Part shown: positions 63,754-64,000 of the stretch, in pieces | Layout of the letters: every line of letters begins with the position of its first letter | Numbering within the stretch: position 1 is the stretch's first letter | Assembly: GCA_009649675.1 (NCBI GenBank) | Contig: WJPL01000001.1 | Coordinates: forward strand, 1,570,469-1,634,468 | Direction: 5' to 3' | Source of the DNA: Alphaproteobacteria bacterium HT1-32 | Lineage (GTDB): Bacteria; Pseudomonadota; Alphaproteobacteria; Rhodospirillales; HT1-32 | DNA: 64,000 nucleotides | The notes under the pieces: generated by a model | What the model was told of the DNA's origin: nothing | What the model saw: only the letters and a program-made list of their open reading frames with translations | Database searches by the model: none | Position numbers and translations under genes: made by a program

Positions 63754-64000
63754 CTAATCACCGTCCAGCGCGGTGAAAGCCACGCCAAGACCTGCCGCCG
63801 GTGCGGCCTGCCCGGCGATAATGGTATGCAGCCCCTCGACGATCCGTCGGAGATAACGAAGCTGGATCTGATCTTCTTCGATGCTGACCGCTTCGGTTAC
63901 CGGATGCTCCAGCCTGTCGATGGAGCGGGCGGCATTTTGGAATTCGATGCTCAGGGCGCGCATCATCGGCTGGTCATCAGCGGGCAGCAGGGCAGTCAGT
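63754..64000 (-). CDS. Imelysin-family protein, C-terminal end (partial)
   Basis: The gene runs off the right edge; the reverse frame is open to base 64000. The last part is visible: about 80 residues ending in A-G-L-G-V-A-F-T-A-L-D-G-D, the typical imelysin C-terminus (usually G-x-x-x-G-F-N-A-L-D-G-D). Imelysins are periplasmic proteins of the EfeO/ICMP group thought to take part in iron uptake; they are not active peptidases in most cases. The stop lies 3 bp before the DUF1513 start, so the two genes are co-transcribed. Confidence 0.85.
   Translation of the reverse strand, partial: LTALLPADDQPMMRALSIEFQNAARSIDRLEHPVTEAVSIEEDQIQLRYLRRIVEGLHTIIAGQAAPAAGLGVAFTALDGD

Overview
The window looks like the chromosome of a marine-type alphaproteobacterium, probably Rhodospirillales-like. 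The evidence is the conserved alphaproteobacterial blocks bolA | J-domain protein–cobS–cobT and murJ–trpS, a PAS_5-type protein family, a tripartite tricarboxylate (TTT) transporter, a 'marine proteobacterial' sortase/target pair and moderately high GC. The placement is inferred from gene content, not from a marker gene. No rRNA, tRNA, CRISPR array, insertion sequence or phage gene was recognised. The DNA is dense: about 64 genes, many 4-bp ATGA overlaps, and several convergent pairs whose 3' ends overlap by 4-19 bp.

Layout. 1-275: end of a receiver-domain protein. 272-5840: a GntR/UTRA regulator divergent from a TTT transporter (tctB-tctA-tctC) and a sulfatase, apparently one uptake-and-cleavage cassette with palindromes over both divergent -10 boxes. 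5895-11097: a 1070-residue TPR/glycosyltransferase/FkbM/methyltransferase fusion, a TPR/glycosyltransferase paralogue and bolA, facing the J-domain protein, cobS, cobT and a lipoprotein (11214-15098). 15080-18781: queG, a MutT protein, a GAF/histidine kinase gene broken by an in-frame amber codon, and a CinA-like protein. 18797-26142: tandem S41 proteases, a ketopantoate reductase-like protein, a GST, and a class GN sortase with its VIT/VWA target. 26340-36355: aspartate aminotransferase, GNAT, rlmJ, TPR-methyltransferase, a membrane protein, an aldehyde dehydrogenase, a TPR lipoprotein, MscS channel, an AcuI-like reductase, a small lipoprotein and a Sel1-repeat protein. 36359-45108: mobB, an orphan FliN-like protein, two glycosyltransferases, an alpha/beta hydrolase, an epimerase-like protein, a TPR protein, a receiver-GGDEF protein, a methyltransferase and an unusual ClC protein. 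45139-52432: a thioredoxin-like ferredoxin, DMT exporter, murJ, trpS (with a strong terminator), a PPOX-fold protein, DUF1801, an HI0933 flavoprotein and a DenD-like dehydrogenase.

52652-62649 is an accessory catabolic region: a periplasmic-binding-protein fold without signal peptide, a short formyltransferase, a CaiB/BaiF CoA-transferase, three tandem PAS_5-like paralogues, a citrate-synthase-like lyase with SMP-30 lactonase, then an IclR regulator divergent from an FAD monooxygenase and a benzoate-CoA-ligase-type enzyme. The last pair suggests degradation of an aromatic acid through its CoA thioester. The window closes with a Tat-exported DUF1513 protein and the end of an imelysin-family gene.

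The most distinctive points are the amber-interrupted kinase, the four-module giant, the Gram-negative sortase pair, the ClC variant that lacks the proton glutamate, the tandem PAS triplet behind a long hairpin, and the CoA-transferase/short-lyase set of unknown substrate.
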